From Morinoia aosen (lineage: Eukaryota > Arthropoda > Malacostraca > Amphipoda > Talitridae), in NCBI GenBank assembly GCA_030386875.1, contig CM059576.1, positions 12,305,058-12,369,057 on the forward strand: a stretch of 64,000 nt of DNA, given 5' to 3'. This document shows positions 12,420-22,120 of the stretch, in pieces; position 1 is the stretch's first letter, and each line of letters opens with the position of its first letter. The notes under the pieces were generated by a model. The model worked only from the letters and a program-made list of their open reading frames with translations. It had not been told where the DNA came from and ran no database searches. Position numbers and translations under genes: made by a program.

Positions 12420-14479
12420 CAGTGTTTCCACGAGCAGGGTAATTACCCCAGTTTAGGGTAATCAGGGGTACCCTAGGGTAATGTTTAGGGTAATGAAAAA
12501 TATGGGCAAATCTAGGGTAATCAGAGCTCCGTGAAGAAAGTGACCACCTAATCTACGAAAAATAGAAAATTGAAAACCAATATGCAAGCAAACTACTGGT
12601 TACCACTTGAACGAAATGTAATGAAACGGGTCAGAAATTAGTGTTCACAAAACTGCACTGCTGCTGTGGTTAATGTCTCATATTTGAATGTCATCAGATA
12701 TCGCTCACGGAAGACGGCGTCACGATACGAAGCCATAATATCTCTTGTCCACTTCGTTTTGACTAATGATTCTGAGTTGCATTTTGCGAATTAAAACTTG
12801 ATCGGTGTCAGCAACAGCCAGTCGACGAAAGTCACTGTCCTATTCTGGTTGCGATAGTGGTTATAAGCTTCAACAGATTATTGACAGGTGTGTTTGTTGT
12901 ATTGTTAAATGCCACAGCTAATATATTTCATCGTAGGAATAATTAATAGGTTCATTCTTGTGATAGTCATTGAATTAACAGCAGAGTTACCTCACAGCGC
13001 CGGTATTTTGCCAGCTAATTAGATGGAAGGCGTCTTATTTCTTAGCCATCCTGCACGCCAAAAAAGCATGTTATTGTAGCGATGCAAACAAAAAAAATTA
13101 GACAGGGTTCTTTGAAACTTCGAGTTACAAAAGGTGCTAAAAGCGAAAGGAAGAAGCTATAAAATTAGTTACAAAAATTCATATATACCAAAGAGTACAG
13201 TTATCGACTTAAAACTTGCAATATATGTTTGTATTCTCATTGTCCTTCTTAGGCGCAGTAGCACGGACGTAGAATTTGATATAGCTGCGATCATGCCTAA
13301 AATTCAGTCAACCAAAATTGAAGCACTAGGGGTTCTACAACTAAGTGTGGAGGAAAGTTTATGCATATTAATAAAGGCAAGGTAGTTTTTTCCAAAAACC
13401 TCTGAATTTCCTCACCCGCCCTTCAAGAAATGAAGAAATTTGATAACTTAACGATCAACTTTATGTGTTGATAAGTGAATGTGATTGCAACGAAGTCTTT
13501 GAGAAGCAAATGTGGTGTAACAAGATTGGATAAAATCCGTTATGAAAAGATATGACAAAGGTCATGTGTGAGGGAAGCCAGAAAGTCATCGCAGAGAGTG
13601 GATAAAAGTGTTAGGTTAGATTGAGTATGTGGAAAGAATGGCTGAAGTGCGTGAATGGATGGAAAATTAAATAAAAAATAAATAATTGTACTAGGGATAG
13701 GTACACGTATTACTGCATTTCTTGCAGCATAGCAGATGATCGCGCACCGAGTGAGGAAGAGACAACGACACCACCTCGAAAAAAGGAAAGCTTTACTTGA
13801 AAGCTAGAAACAACCAGCAGAAATTTAAAGATTCGTTGACATCGGAACCTGAGTTTGAGGAATGGTTAGCCAAGTCCTCAAAATCAACAGAGCAAAAGGA
13901 TGTGGAGTATTGTAAGGTTTGTCGAACCTATATTACTTGTGGGAAATCGGAGATCAAGCGTCACATGCTCTCAGTGACACAATCAACGATTCATGGTGGC
14001 AAAAAAAACATCAATTGCCAGCTACGTGCTATCCAATGATCCTCTCGAAAATCGTGCTCGTAAAGTGGAACTGCAAGTTTGTGCATTTTCAGCTAAGCAC
14101 CACCTACCTATCTCATTGTGTGAGCCTCTTTTAGTTTGATGAAAACAATTTTCCCAGATCAGGAGTCGCAGAAAAAAAGGGCGCCTTGGAAAACAGCGGG
14201 CATCAAAATTAATTCGGCAGGTTTTTGGCAAACATCTCGTACGTGATATCGTCTGGATAACAAACCAGCATTCAAACGTCGTTCGACTGGATTTCCCTCC
14301 TGACGCTCATGCAGTATGTAACACAGGACTTATTCATACTGACGGAGCTCTGGAAACCAGTCCATTTACCTTTCAGTTAATTAATAGATCATTGGTCAGG
14401 ATTAGCTGTTTTAGGGTAATCTGGGGTAATCAACACCCTTCAGCTAGGGTAATCAGAGTCGCCTTGCGTGGAAACCCTG
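12420..14479 (+). mobile_element. hAT element, family 1, copy A
   Basis: The ends are CAGTGTTTCCACG at left and CAGGGTTTCCACG inverted at right. The flanking 8-bp target duplication CTGCCTGG is perfect (12412-12419 and 14480-14487). An 8-bp duplication and 5'-CAG ends are hallmarks of hAT cut-and-paste elements. Both subterminal regions carry repeated GGGTAAT words. The interior encodes only an N-terminal zinc-finger part of a transposase, preceded by an acceptor-like TGCATTTCTTGCAG ending at 13728, so an intron is likely. A nearly identical inverted copy lies at 39589-41647. It is inserted within the outer TIR element and is probably mobilised in trans. Confidence 0.93.
13729..14160 (+). pseudogene. 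hAT transposase N-terminal fragment (copy A)
   Basis: The reading KDSLTSEPEFEEWLAKSS is followed by a BED/TTF-like zinc finger (EYCKVCRTYITCGKSEIKRH), which is the N-terminal DNA-binding module of many arthropod hAT transposases. Copy A has one more A than copy B in the run near 14007, which shifts the frame just after HGGKK. In both copies, sequence resembling the following region (LMKTIFPDQESQKK) is out of frame, and no RNase-H-like catalytic domain or C-terminal dimerisation block follows. The product could at most be a DNA-binding peptide. Confidence 0.75.
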
Positions 14480-15003
14480 CTGCCTGGGGAACGACGGAGA
14501 GACCAGGGCTGCCAATGCTTGGGTTTTGCCCCAAGATCTTGGGTTTTTGGCCCATGCCTTGGGTTCTTGGGTTTTTTCATCGAATATATTGATATTCTTG
14601 GGTTTTGAGCCGCATACTTTGATTATAGTACACAAAACTTGTCAAAGTCAAATGATTACTTAGAAATGCCCGTATTTTATCATGCGTGAAGGTTTCGTTA
14701 CACGTTTGAAATGCATTGCATACTCATCACTGACTCACAGCCTGTAAGAGCGCGCGCTGCCACTGCCTGCTCGCCTTACCCCGTTCGAACGCGATTGATA
14801 CCCGTCACAAATCTCAATCTGTTTTGCGCGCGCGCTGTGCTGAGACTGTGACACTCAGTCTTTTAGGTGTTGCGTGTGCCGGTCGCGAAAATTGCATTTG
14901 TTAATTGATTTTCGACAGTACTTTGATTCGAAAATCTGTTCGATTGTACACAGACATTAAGACGATTGTTTTCCTGTGAACTCTGTCCAGTTAATTAAAA
15001 AAA

Positions 15004-15589
15004 ATAGCTGATAAAACTACGCCAACAAAGAAGAGAAAATGGTATGCGCAATGCTTCAAGGAAGAATGGCTCAGTGAAAGGGAATTCAAAGAGTGGCTTG
15101 AGCAGGACGAACGATAAAGACTCAAGTTACTGCAAGGCATGTAGAGTGACGCTAAAAAACGCAAGTAAATTCAGGTTGATGAAGTATAAAGATTCTATTA
15201 AACATAAAAAAATTTGCAAGGGCTCAAGGCAGCACAAGCATTACCCAATTTCTTAAAAAAGAAACAGCAACAGAAAGCCAACAAATAGCAAAGAGTGTAA
15301 GGTTTGCAGCGTATTTTGCATAACACAATCTACCCTATGCCAACATTGGCCATCGCTTAGAAGTCTGTAAGCTTGCATTTCCTGATAGTAGAATAGCCGA
15401 AAATATGTCGATGAAGCGAACGTAACTTTCCTATGTAATCCAAGACAGTATAGCCTTAGCTGAATCTCGCGTTGTTGCAGACATTTACAAGAATCAAAAG
15501 TTCTCGATCATGATTGACGAAAGCACAGACATATTAGTAGTTCAAGTTTTAACAGTAGTGGTCAGGTACTTTGATTCAACGAAAGAAAA
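15004..15589 (+). pseudogene. hAT transposase (DUF4371/zinc-finger type), 5' half
   Basis: Open blocks show WYAQCFKEEWLSEREFKEWL, then, after a frameshift, a zinc finger (SSYCKACRVTLKNASKF). Later comes KFSIMIDESTDI, the motif around the first catalytic aspartate of hAT transposases of the DUF4371 type. The expected initiator position reads ATA, not ATG (15004). The coding sequence is cut at 15589 by the LTR retrotransposon and resumes at 20495. Frame changes occur between blocks, so the gene was already decaying or has decayed since. Role in intact relatives: transposition of hAT ends in the nucleus. Confidence 0.8.
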
Positions 15590-15886
15590 TGTGGGACTGT
15601 CGTACGATGCGACAGTTGTCGTACCATGACGCAACGCCCCGCATCGCAGCTGCTCGGTCGGCAGTGTACTCATGGCCGTTGTGAAGAGTAGTCGCGCGTG
15701 TGATTTCGCACTTCGGTTTTGCGTCGTTCTGTGCCGGCGTGTTTCTTTCGTAACGTCTGTGAGCAAGGCGGGTGCCTTCCTTTCGGAATTCCTCTGGTCC
15801 TACGAGGAAGGTCAACCAGCTGCGGCAGCTGCTTGGCGATTCTGCTGGCGGTGGAGGCACCGAGCAGAATTTACGGTAAGCCAACA
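15590..15886 (+). repeat. 5' LTR of the GC-rich retrotransposon
   Basis: 297 bp, TG...CA bounded. It pairs with 20198-20494, with two visible mismatches (cgcactt/cgctctt and gccttcc/gccttgc). No clear TATA or AATAAA is seen, so promoter type is undetermined. Confidence 0.95.
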
Positions 15887-15933
15887 AGCTATGTAGGCTT
15901 TTTGGCGGTGGTAGCCTTCTTGTGGGCATCAAG

Positions 15934-16923
15934 ATGGCGGCGGCTGGAACGGCTGCGTCAGCTGAGGTGGCTGACGCAGCTGGGAAGGCTGCGGCAGCCG
16001 GAGCTGGCGATGCGGCATCGCCAGTGCCGCCGGCGGGGAGCACGTCGGGTGTGCTTGTAGATGTTAGCCTTTTGGCTAATATTCTGACTCAGGCGCGTGG
16101 TCCGATCCTCGACCGGTTGTCTAGGCAGTTGCCTAAGTTGACTGGCGACGGATCGGTCGACGCGCTTGAGTGGCTGGAGAACTTGGAGAGGCTCTGCCAG
16201 CTGGAGCGGGTAGCTCCGACCGACGTCATCGGGTTCATGCTCGACGGCAACGCCGCTCGAGTGTTTCGCTCGATGACTGTCGGTGATGCGGGTCAGTGGC
16301 AGGCAGTCCGGGCTGTACTGGCGTCGCAATTTGCGTTGCCTATGCAGGAAGCGTATAGGCGGTTCACCGACCGTCGGCTTGGGGCCGGGGAGTCGGTGGA
16401 CGTGTACCTGGATGACCTGGCGCGTCTGGGTGGGAGGGTGGGGTCGACTAAGAAGGATTTGATTTTTAGGGTCAAATTCTATGAAGGTCTCCCCACTACT
16501 CTGTATACGTGGGCAGTTTCGCGGGGGGACGCGTATACTGCGCAGTTCGACGATGTGGTGTCGAGAGTGCGGGAGAGAATGGCCGCACAGAGGGCTGCTG
16601 CCGGGCGTGGCCAGGAGGCCAGGCGCGGCGCAGACCTTGCTGCTTCGGGGAAGCAGGGCAGTGGTGGCAAAGGTGCTTGTTACCGCTGCGGCGGTGCACG
16701 CCGCGTGCGGGTTTGCCAGCAGAAGCCAGGCGCGGCGGCGCCTGCTGGTAGGGGGGCTATGAAGGCTCCCGTCAAAAGGAAGTTTGCATGCTTTGCATGT
16801 GGGGAGGTCGGGCATTTTGCTTGCGACTGCCCGGCAGTAGGTAGGCCTGCGGTTGGTGGGTCGGGTTTCTCTGCGGAGGACGCCAGTCGGGGCGACGCGT
16901 CCTCCTCAATGGAATCCGCGTAA
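15934..16923 (+). CDS. gag: Gag-like protein of the GC-rich LTR element
   Basis: 329 codons from the ATG at 15934; the frame is open a little further upstream without ATG. The protein starts Ala-rich. A helical capsid-like middle spans about residues 40-220 and contains LTGDGSVDALEWLENLERLC. It ends with two zinc-knuckle regions. The first is degenerate (CYRCGGARRVRVC, lacking His); the second is canonical C-X2-C-X4-H-X4-C (CFACGEVGHFACDC, near residue 285). Gag packages element RNA into virus-like particles. The protease/RT frame lies -1 to gag and is open across the gag stop, so -1 frameshifting near the gag end is the likely way to make Pol. Confidence 0.85.
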   Translation: MAAAGTAASAEVADAAGKAAAAGAGDAASPVPPAGSTSGVLVDVSLLANILTQARGPILDRLSRQLPKLTGDGSVDALEWLENLERLCQLERVAPTDVIGFMLDGNAARVFRSMTVGDAGQWQAVRAVLASQFALPMQEAYRRFTDRRLGAGESVDVYLDDLARLGGRVGSTKKDLIFRVKFYEGLPTTLYTWAVSRGDAYTAQFDDVVSRVRERMAAQRAAAGRGQEARRGADLAASGKQGSGGKGACYRCGGARRVRVCQQKPGAAAPAGRGAMKAPVKRKFACFACGEVGHFACDCPAVGRPAVGGSGFSAEDASRGDASSSMESA

Positions 16924-19097
16924 GCCAAGCTTACCGGAGGTCTCCTCCCCCCGGGGGAGGTGATGGCGCCCCCTCGGAGAGAGGGACCTTGAGTGGCACG
17001 GGTGTGTCGCTGGGTCGGGGCGATTTAAAATCGCTCGGAGCGACTGGCGTTACGACGGGGCGTCGGTTGCCAGTCGTTCGTGCCATCTTGAATGGGCGTT
17101 GTTCTTGGTGTCTGGTAGACTCCGGGAGCGAGCGGACGGTGGTTTGTCCGCGGGTGGTGGTGGGCCAATGCCCCCGGCCGGGGCGGCCGTTGCTAACGGC
17201 GGACGGCAGAACTTCCCATGCGGGGAAGCACTGTCGTGTGGTAGTCGGGTTGCAGGGGCATTGCTTTGGTGTCACTGCGCTCGTCATGCCGGAGTTGGGG
17301 AACCTTGGCGTGGACTGTCTCCTCGGGAGTGATGTTATCGATCACATGGGGGGCGTCACCGTTAGAAGAGGTCCTGACTCGAAGTATGCTGTTGACTGGG
17401 GGAGATCCCGGTCAGCTGGATGCTGTGGGGGGTCCAGCAATGGACTCGCCCGTGCCAAGCTGGGAGCCGGCCTGGTGACAGGGGCGGGGTCGGTGGGGTC
17501 GAGAGGTGCGCCAGCCCCGATCGAGATCGTCGACCCTGACTTTGTTGCTAGGTTCGCTGACGGTCGATGGACCGTCAGTTGGCGGTGGTCCGAGAAGCCG
17601 CCCGAGGGGTTGCAGACTCGGACCGCGGAGTACGGATGTACTCAGGCGCCTCACGTGCGGGAGCGCTATGAGGCGGAGATTCAGAGTTGGATCTCAAAGG
17701 GTTGGTTGAGGCGATGGCATGGCCCCATCCCGGGCGTCATTCCGTTGCTGGCCGTCGTGCAACCAACGAAGGACAAAGTCCGTCCGGTCATGGATTATCG
17801 TGAATTGAACGGCTTTGTCGAATGTCATACTGGTGATGACATGGTCGCTGTGTGTGGCGACAAGATTCGGAAGTGGCGGCAGCTGCGGGGCGAGCTTAAG
17901 GTCGTCGACCTTAAGTCCGCGTACCTGCAGATCCACGTTTCCGAGGATCTGTGGCGGTACCAGATCGTGAAGTTTAAGGGTGTGCCTTACGCTTTGACGC
18001 GATTGGGCTTCGGCCTCTCGTGTGCGCCTCGAATCATGACGGTGATTCTCGGCAAGGTTCTGTCGCTGACCGATCGCGTTCGTCGAGGGACGGACCACTA
18101 TATCGATGATGTAGTGGTGTGTGAGTCCATTCTCAGCGCGCAGGAGCTCCGGGAGCATTTGGCACGGTACGGACTTGTGTCGAAGGAGCCTGAGTGCCTG
18201 GATGGAGGCCGGCTGTTGGGCATATCTTTGCGGAAAGATGCCAACGGACATCTTCGAATGTCGCGGGGGACTGCTCTCTCCGAGTTTGGCTCGGTGAATG
18301 CCGGCCTGACGAAGAGAGGGCTGTTCTCCTTGTGCGGTCGGTTAGTCGGCCATTACCCCGTGGCGGGGTGGCTGCGTCCTTGTTGCAGTTTCTTGAAACG
18401 GCTGGGGTGCAGCGGCTCTTGGGACGACCCGGTTGACGGTTCTGTCAGCTCGTTGGCGGCGGAGCTGTTGGCGCGGGTTCGTCGGGACGACCCTGTTGGG
18501 GGCGTGTGGGGCGTCGACTCGCACGGCACGGTTACCGTGTGGGCCAGCTCCCTCGGAGTGGGTGTGGCCCTTGAGGTCGATGGCCGCATTGTGGAGGATG
18601 CGTCCTGGCTCCGAAAAGAGTCGGACCACCTTCACATCAATGTGGCCGAGTTGGAAGCGGTGGCGCGGGGTATCAATTTGGCGATTGCGTGGGGTTTTGA
18701 GACCTTCACGGTCGCCAGCGATTCCCGGACAGTCGTCACATGGATGGACAACACTGTCGATGGTCGCAGTCGCGTTCGCACGAAGGGTGCGGCGGAGATG
18801 CTCGTGAAGCGACGTCTTGGGGTGATCCGTGAGACGATCGCCGAGCATGGTCTGGTCGTGTCTGTTCGCTTCGTCTCGACGATCGAGAACAAGGCCGACC
18901 AGCTGACCAGGGTACCTAAGAGGTGGCTTAGTTACCGCGATGGTGGGGAAGCCGGCGCAGAGGTGGCGGCCGTGCTTGCCACTGGAGAGAGTGTCGAGGA
19001 GCCATTTGGGCGGCTCATCTGCCGCATCATTTGGGCATCGATCGGACGCTCTACTTGGCGCGTCAGATCCGCAGTGATCTGTCGCGCGAACAGGTGA
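16911..19097 (+). CDS. pol: Pol: protease, reverse transcriptase, RNase H
   Basis: The frame is open from before the gag stop to 19097. In order: an aspartic protease motif (CLVDSGSERTVV, about 45 residues after 16989), an RT palm with KVRPVMDYRELNG, VVDLKSAYLQIHVSED and the catalytic HYIDDVVV near 18100, then RNase H with HINVAELEAVARGINLAI and VASDSRTVV. These make element cDNA from RNA in particles. The reading loses homology at about 19010, where the integrase continues in the -1 frame after CCATTTGGGCGG. This is either a one-base deletion in a T run or a second frameshift site. No other break is visible, so the RT domain looks functional. Confidence 0.88.
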   Translation, partial: GIRVSQAYRRSPPPGGGDGAPSERGTLSGTGVSLGRGDLKSLGATGVTTGRRLPVVRAILNGRCSWCLVDSGSERTVVCPRVVVGQCPRPGRPLLTADGRTSHAGKHCRVVVGLQGHCFGVTALVMPELGNLGVDCLLGSDVIDHMGGVTVRRGPDSKYAVDWGRSRSAGCCGGSSNGLARAKLGAGLVTGAGSVGSRGAPAPIEIVDPDFVARFADGRWTVSWRWSEKPPEGLQTRTAEYGCTQAPHVRERYEAEIQSWISKGWLRRWHGPIPGVIPLLAVVQPTKDKVRPVMDYRELNGFVECHTGDDMVAVCGDKIRKWRQLRGELKVVDLKSAYLQIHVSEDLWRYQIVKFKGVPYALTRLGFGLSCAPRIMTVILGKVLSLTDRVRRGTDHYIDDVVVCESILSAQELREHLARYGLVSKEPECLDGGRLLGISLRKDANGHLRMSRGTALSEFGSVNAGLTKRGLFSLCGRLVGHYPVAGWLRPCCSFLKRLGCSGSWDDPVDGSVSSLAAELLARVRRDDPVGGVWGVDSHGTVTVWASSLGVGVALEVDGRIVEDASWLRKESDHLHINVAELEAVARGINLAIAWGFETFTVASDSRTVVTWMDNTVDGRSRVRTKGAAEMLVKRRLGVIRETIAEHGLVVSVRFVSTIENKADQLTRVPKRWLSYRDGGEAGAEVAAVLATGESVEEPFGRLICRIIWASIGRSTWRVRSAVICRANR

Positions 19098-20158
19098 AGC
19101 GTGAGCTGGCTGGATGCGAGGCTTGCCAGCGGATCGATCCTGCGCTGCGGGGGGAAAATCTCGTGGAGCGGGGGGATCTGTCTGTGGAGGAGAGTTGGCG
19201 CCGGGTTGCGATTGATGTAACCCACTATGGCAATAAGCTCTACCTGTCATTGGTTGACTGTGGTCCCTCGCGGTTCGCCATCTGGCGACGGCTGCTGAAT
19301 GAGTCAGCAGCGAGTATTGTCGCTCACTTGCGTGAAATCGTAATTGAGCGAGGGCCGTGTGACGAGTTGCTCCTGGACAATTCGACGGCGTTTCGATCAG
19401 CGACTGTGGAACAGTTCGCTGATGCGTGGGGGATTTCGCTGCGATTCCGTGCCGCCTACGCTCCGAGCGGCAACGGGATCGTGGAGAGAAATCATCGGAC
19501 GATCAAGAGGATCGCCGCCAGGGGAGGTATCACTCCTGAGGAGGCTACATTTTGGTATAATGTGACGCCCCGGAAGGACACTGAGGCGGGCTCAGTCCCT
19601 TCGAGCGGTATTTTTCGGTATCGCTGGCGAGTGCCGTTTGACGTCAATCTTCGGGTGATTGATGGCTGCACGAGCAACAGCTTTGCTGTCGGCGATGAGG
19701 TGTGGGTGAAGCCCCCACTGCCTTCATGCACGAAGCAGTGGACGTCAGGTGAGGTTACCAGCGTCGTGTCAAAGTACGTGGTCTGCGTAGACGGCATGCC
19801 CAGGCATGTGCGCGACGTCAGGAGACGGCGCATTGGTGGTGACCGGGGCCGTGTCCCCGAGAATCATAGGGGCGCTGATGGCGCTGTGGTGCCCGACGCA
19901 GTTATCTTCGGCGGATGTGGCGGCGGTGGCGCAGCTCCTCTTGCGTTGCCTGAGAGGGTGGTGGTGGACGCATTAAACGCGGCGCCAGTGGCGCCGGCGG
20001 CAGATAACGAGTTTAGTGAAGACTCCCTTGAGGAAGAGGGCGAGGAGCCTGCCGCTATCGATGGAGAGGCGGAGCAGCCCCAGGGGGAGCCGGGGCAATT
20101 GAGGCGGTCACGCCGTGAGCGACGGCGTCCCTCGTACCTAAGCGAGTACGAGTGCTAG
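19005..20158 (+). CDS. Integrase of the GC-rich LTR element
   Basis: The frame is -1 relative to RT/RNase H. The zinc-binding HHCC module is visible as HLPHHLGIDRTLYLAR and CEACQRID. The catalytic D,D,E core follows: AIDVTHYG (first D), LLLDNSTAFRS (second D) and SGNGIVERNHRTIKR (E). A C-terminal basic region ends RRSRRERRRPSYLSEYEC close to the polypurine tract. Integrase inserts cDNA and leaves short target duplications, consistent with the GAAAA duplication found here. There is no ATG near the homologous start, so expression as part of Pol is expected. The frame change from RT makes autonomy uncertain. Confidence 0.85.
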
Positions 20159-20197
20159 GCACCCCGCCACACTAGTTTCCCGAGAAACTGGGGGAGA

Positions 20198-20494
20198 TGT
20201 GGGACTGTCGTACGATGCGACAGTTGTCGTACCATGACGCAACGCCCCGCATCGCAGCTGCTCGGTCGGCAGTGTACTCATGGCCGTTGTGAAGAGTAGT
20301 CGCGCGTGTGATTTCGCTCTTCGGTTTTGCGTCGTTCTGTGCCGGCGTGTTTCTTTCGTAACGTCTGTGAGCAAGGCGGGTGCCTTGCTTTCGGAATTCC
20401 TCTGGTCCTACGAGGAAGGTCAACCAGCTGCGGCAGCTGCTTGGCGATTCTGCTGGCGGTGGAGGCACCGAGCAGAATTTACGGTAAGCCAACA
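20198..20494 (+). repeat. 3' LTR of the GC-rich retrotransposon
   Basis: 297 bp, nearly identical to 15590-15886, preceded by a purine tract (ACTGGGGGAGA). It is followed by the duplicated target GAAAA, after which the interrupted hAT transposase resumes. Confidence 0.95.
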
Positions 20495-21964
20495 GAAAAC
20501 GTTGTTGATTACCTTTTGGACAGTGTCATTGTTGAAACTGGCACGGCTTCAGGCTTGTACGAGTATGATGCTGTAAAATGTCTATTAAGAAAAAAATATT
20601 CCTATTGAACACATCATTAGTTTTGGCAGTGATGATTGTTCTTTAATGATGGGGAGAAAAAGTGGATTTCAGAAATTACTCAGAGATGAAGTGCCTTCCA
20701 TTTTTATCATGGGCTGCGTTTGCCACTCTTTTGCGCTTTGTGCCAGTCACGCACTGCATGTCTTGCCCTAATATTTAAAACCATTTTTGAAAAATGTTAC
20801 CGCCTACTTTTCACGCAGTAGCAAGAGGCAACGAGACTTTACCATCATTCAAGAAGCAGTAAATGCGCCAGTAAATAAAATTCCCAAACTCTCACAGACA
20901 AGATGGTTATCCAGAGAGAACGTCATTTCCGCCATACTTAATCAATATTCTGCCTTGCATCTTTACTTCCAAAGTGAAACAAATACTGACAAAGTTGACG
21001 GCGCCAGTGAAATCTTCAAAGTGTTACGTGATCGTGGGACGAAACCGATGCTGATGTTTCTCCAATATGTGTTGCTGAAAGTTAACAAAATGAGCACGGA
21101 GTTTCAGTCAGGGCACTTCAGATTGCATCTTCTTCACTCGATGGTGTTATCTGAGTACAGAAGTATATATATTATCTTGTTTCATTAAGGAAGATGTTCT
21201 ACAGGTCGCTAAAGTGGAAAATATTGATATCAACAAAGAAAGTAGCTACAAGAAACTAAGTGACGTTTACCTCGGACGTAGAGGAAGCAGCACATCTAAT
21301 TAAAGACCCATTGACGCTTAAAATGACAAAAAAAATTAGAAACGATTGCGTAAGATTTTTAGTTGAGTTGTGCAACCAATTCGAGAAAAAGTTCACTTTT
21401 GATAACGACAACTTGATGGCTAAATTAATTTTACTGGACCCTAATGAATCTAGGAAGAAAACGAATTCTCCGACATCAATAATTCCTCTCACTGCTCACT
21501 TTCCGCCGCTAGTTTCTGAGGAATGTTTGAATGAATTAGACGATCAATGGAGGAGTTATCGCGCTAGTGTTGACAGCCTACCGACCGCTGGGGAAAACAT
21601 TCCACCATACAGGTACGCACGTAAATGATTGTTTGCAGAATTCAAAGTGCAACATTTTGTCGGACTTCATGACAAACCTCACAGTTTTGCCACATTCGCC
21701 AGCTGCCGTTGAACGTATTTTTTCTATGATGAACTGCATTTTAAAAAGCAATCAAATTCATTTAGAGCAGAAACTGTGAAGAATAGAATTCTTGCAAAAC
21801 AAGCAATAACGAGAGAAAATAACAGCTGTACGACATGGACTCCAAGCAAAGAACTAGTTAGAGATTTAGCTACTGGAACTATGAGTCAGCGATATTTAAA
21901 AAGAATAGAGCAAACCAAAGAAACTGTATCGTTGGAAGCCGGTGAAGATGAGGAGGATCTTTAA
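20495..21964 (+). pseudogene. hAT transposase, 3' half with dimerisation domain
   Basis: It resumes as NVVDYLLDSVIVETGTASGL after the target duplication, matching the point of interruption at 15589. Further blocks are SFGSDDCSLMMGRKSGFQKL, a middle helical part (20787-21188 and 21260-21628), and a C-terminal block LPHSPAAVERIFSMMN followed by an AKQAITRENN-type tail. That C-terminal block is the hAT dimerisation domain. Several frame changes and at least one stop separate the blocks, so the gene is dead. Ends and duplications show the element itself was complete when it inserted. Confidence 0.8.
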
Positions 21965-22120
21965 CAATAGCAAACATAACGTGAGTATATATATTTTTTG
22001 TAGTATAAACCATATATTTTTAGGATTTTTGAAATCTTGGGTTTTTTTCTAGATCTTGGGTTTTTTAGAGCCCTGATCTTGGGTTTTGATAAAAGTCTCA
22101 TTGGCAGCCCTGGGAGAGAC

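Larger units (their letters stand above)
15590..20494 (+). mobile_element. Young GC-rich LTR retrotransposon (Ty3-like)
   Basis: Two 297-bp LTRs (15590-15886 and 20198-20494) begin TGTGGGACTG and end CCAACA. I see two differences between them. The 5-bp target duplication GAAAA is perfect (15585-15589 and 20495-20499). A polypurine run (CTGGGGGAGA) lies directly before the 3' LTR. The internal order is gag with zinc knuckles, protease, RT, RNase H, then integrase, which is the Ty3/Gypsy order. The clade is not assigned. The element is markedly richer in G+C than everything around it. Confidence 0.95.
14514..22112 (+). mobile_element. hAT element, family 2, split by an LTR retrotransposon
   Basis: The inverted ends are CAGGGCTGCCAATG at 14514 and its complement ending at 22112. 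They are flanked by a perfect 8-bp duplication, GGAGAGAC (14506-14513 and 22113-22120). T-rich TTGGGTTTT words recur near both ends (14519-14605 and 22036-22090). Without the internal LTR element and its target repeat, this hAT would be about 2.7 kb, a normal autonomous size. It entered the outer TIR element only 26 bp from copy A of hAT family 1. The transposase gene is broken by substitutions and frameshifts as well as by the LTR insertion. Confidence 0.95.

Noticed and set aside
15576-16815. Long minus-strand ORFs opposite the GC-rich gag (for example 15958-16815, 285 codons)
   Set aside because: GC-rich coding DNA leaves antisense frames open. They show no motif, while the plus strand has zinc knuckles and retroelement context. 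The same applies to 17694-18251 and 18342-19250.
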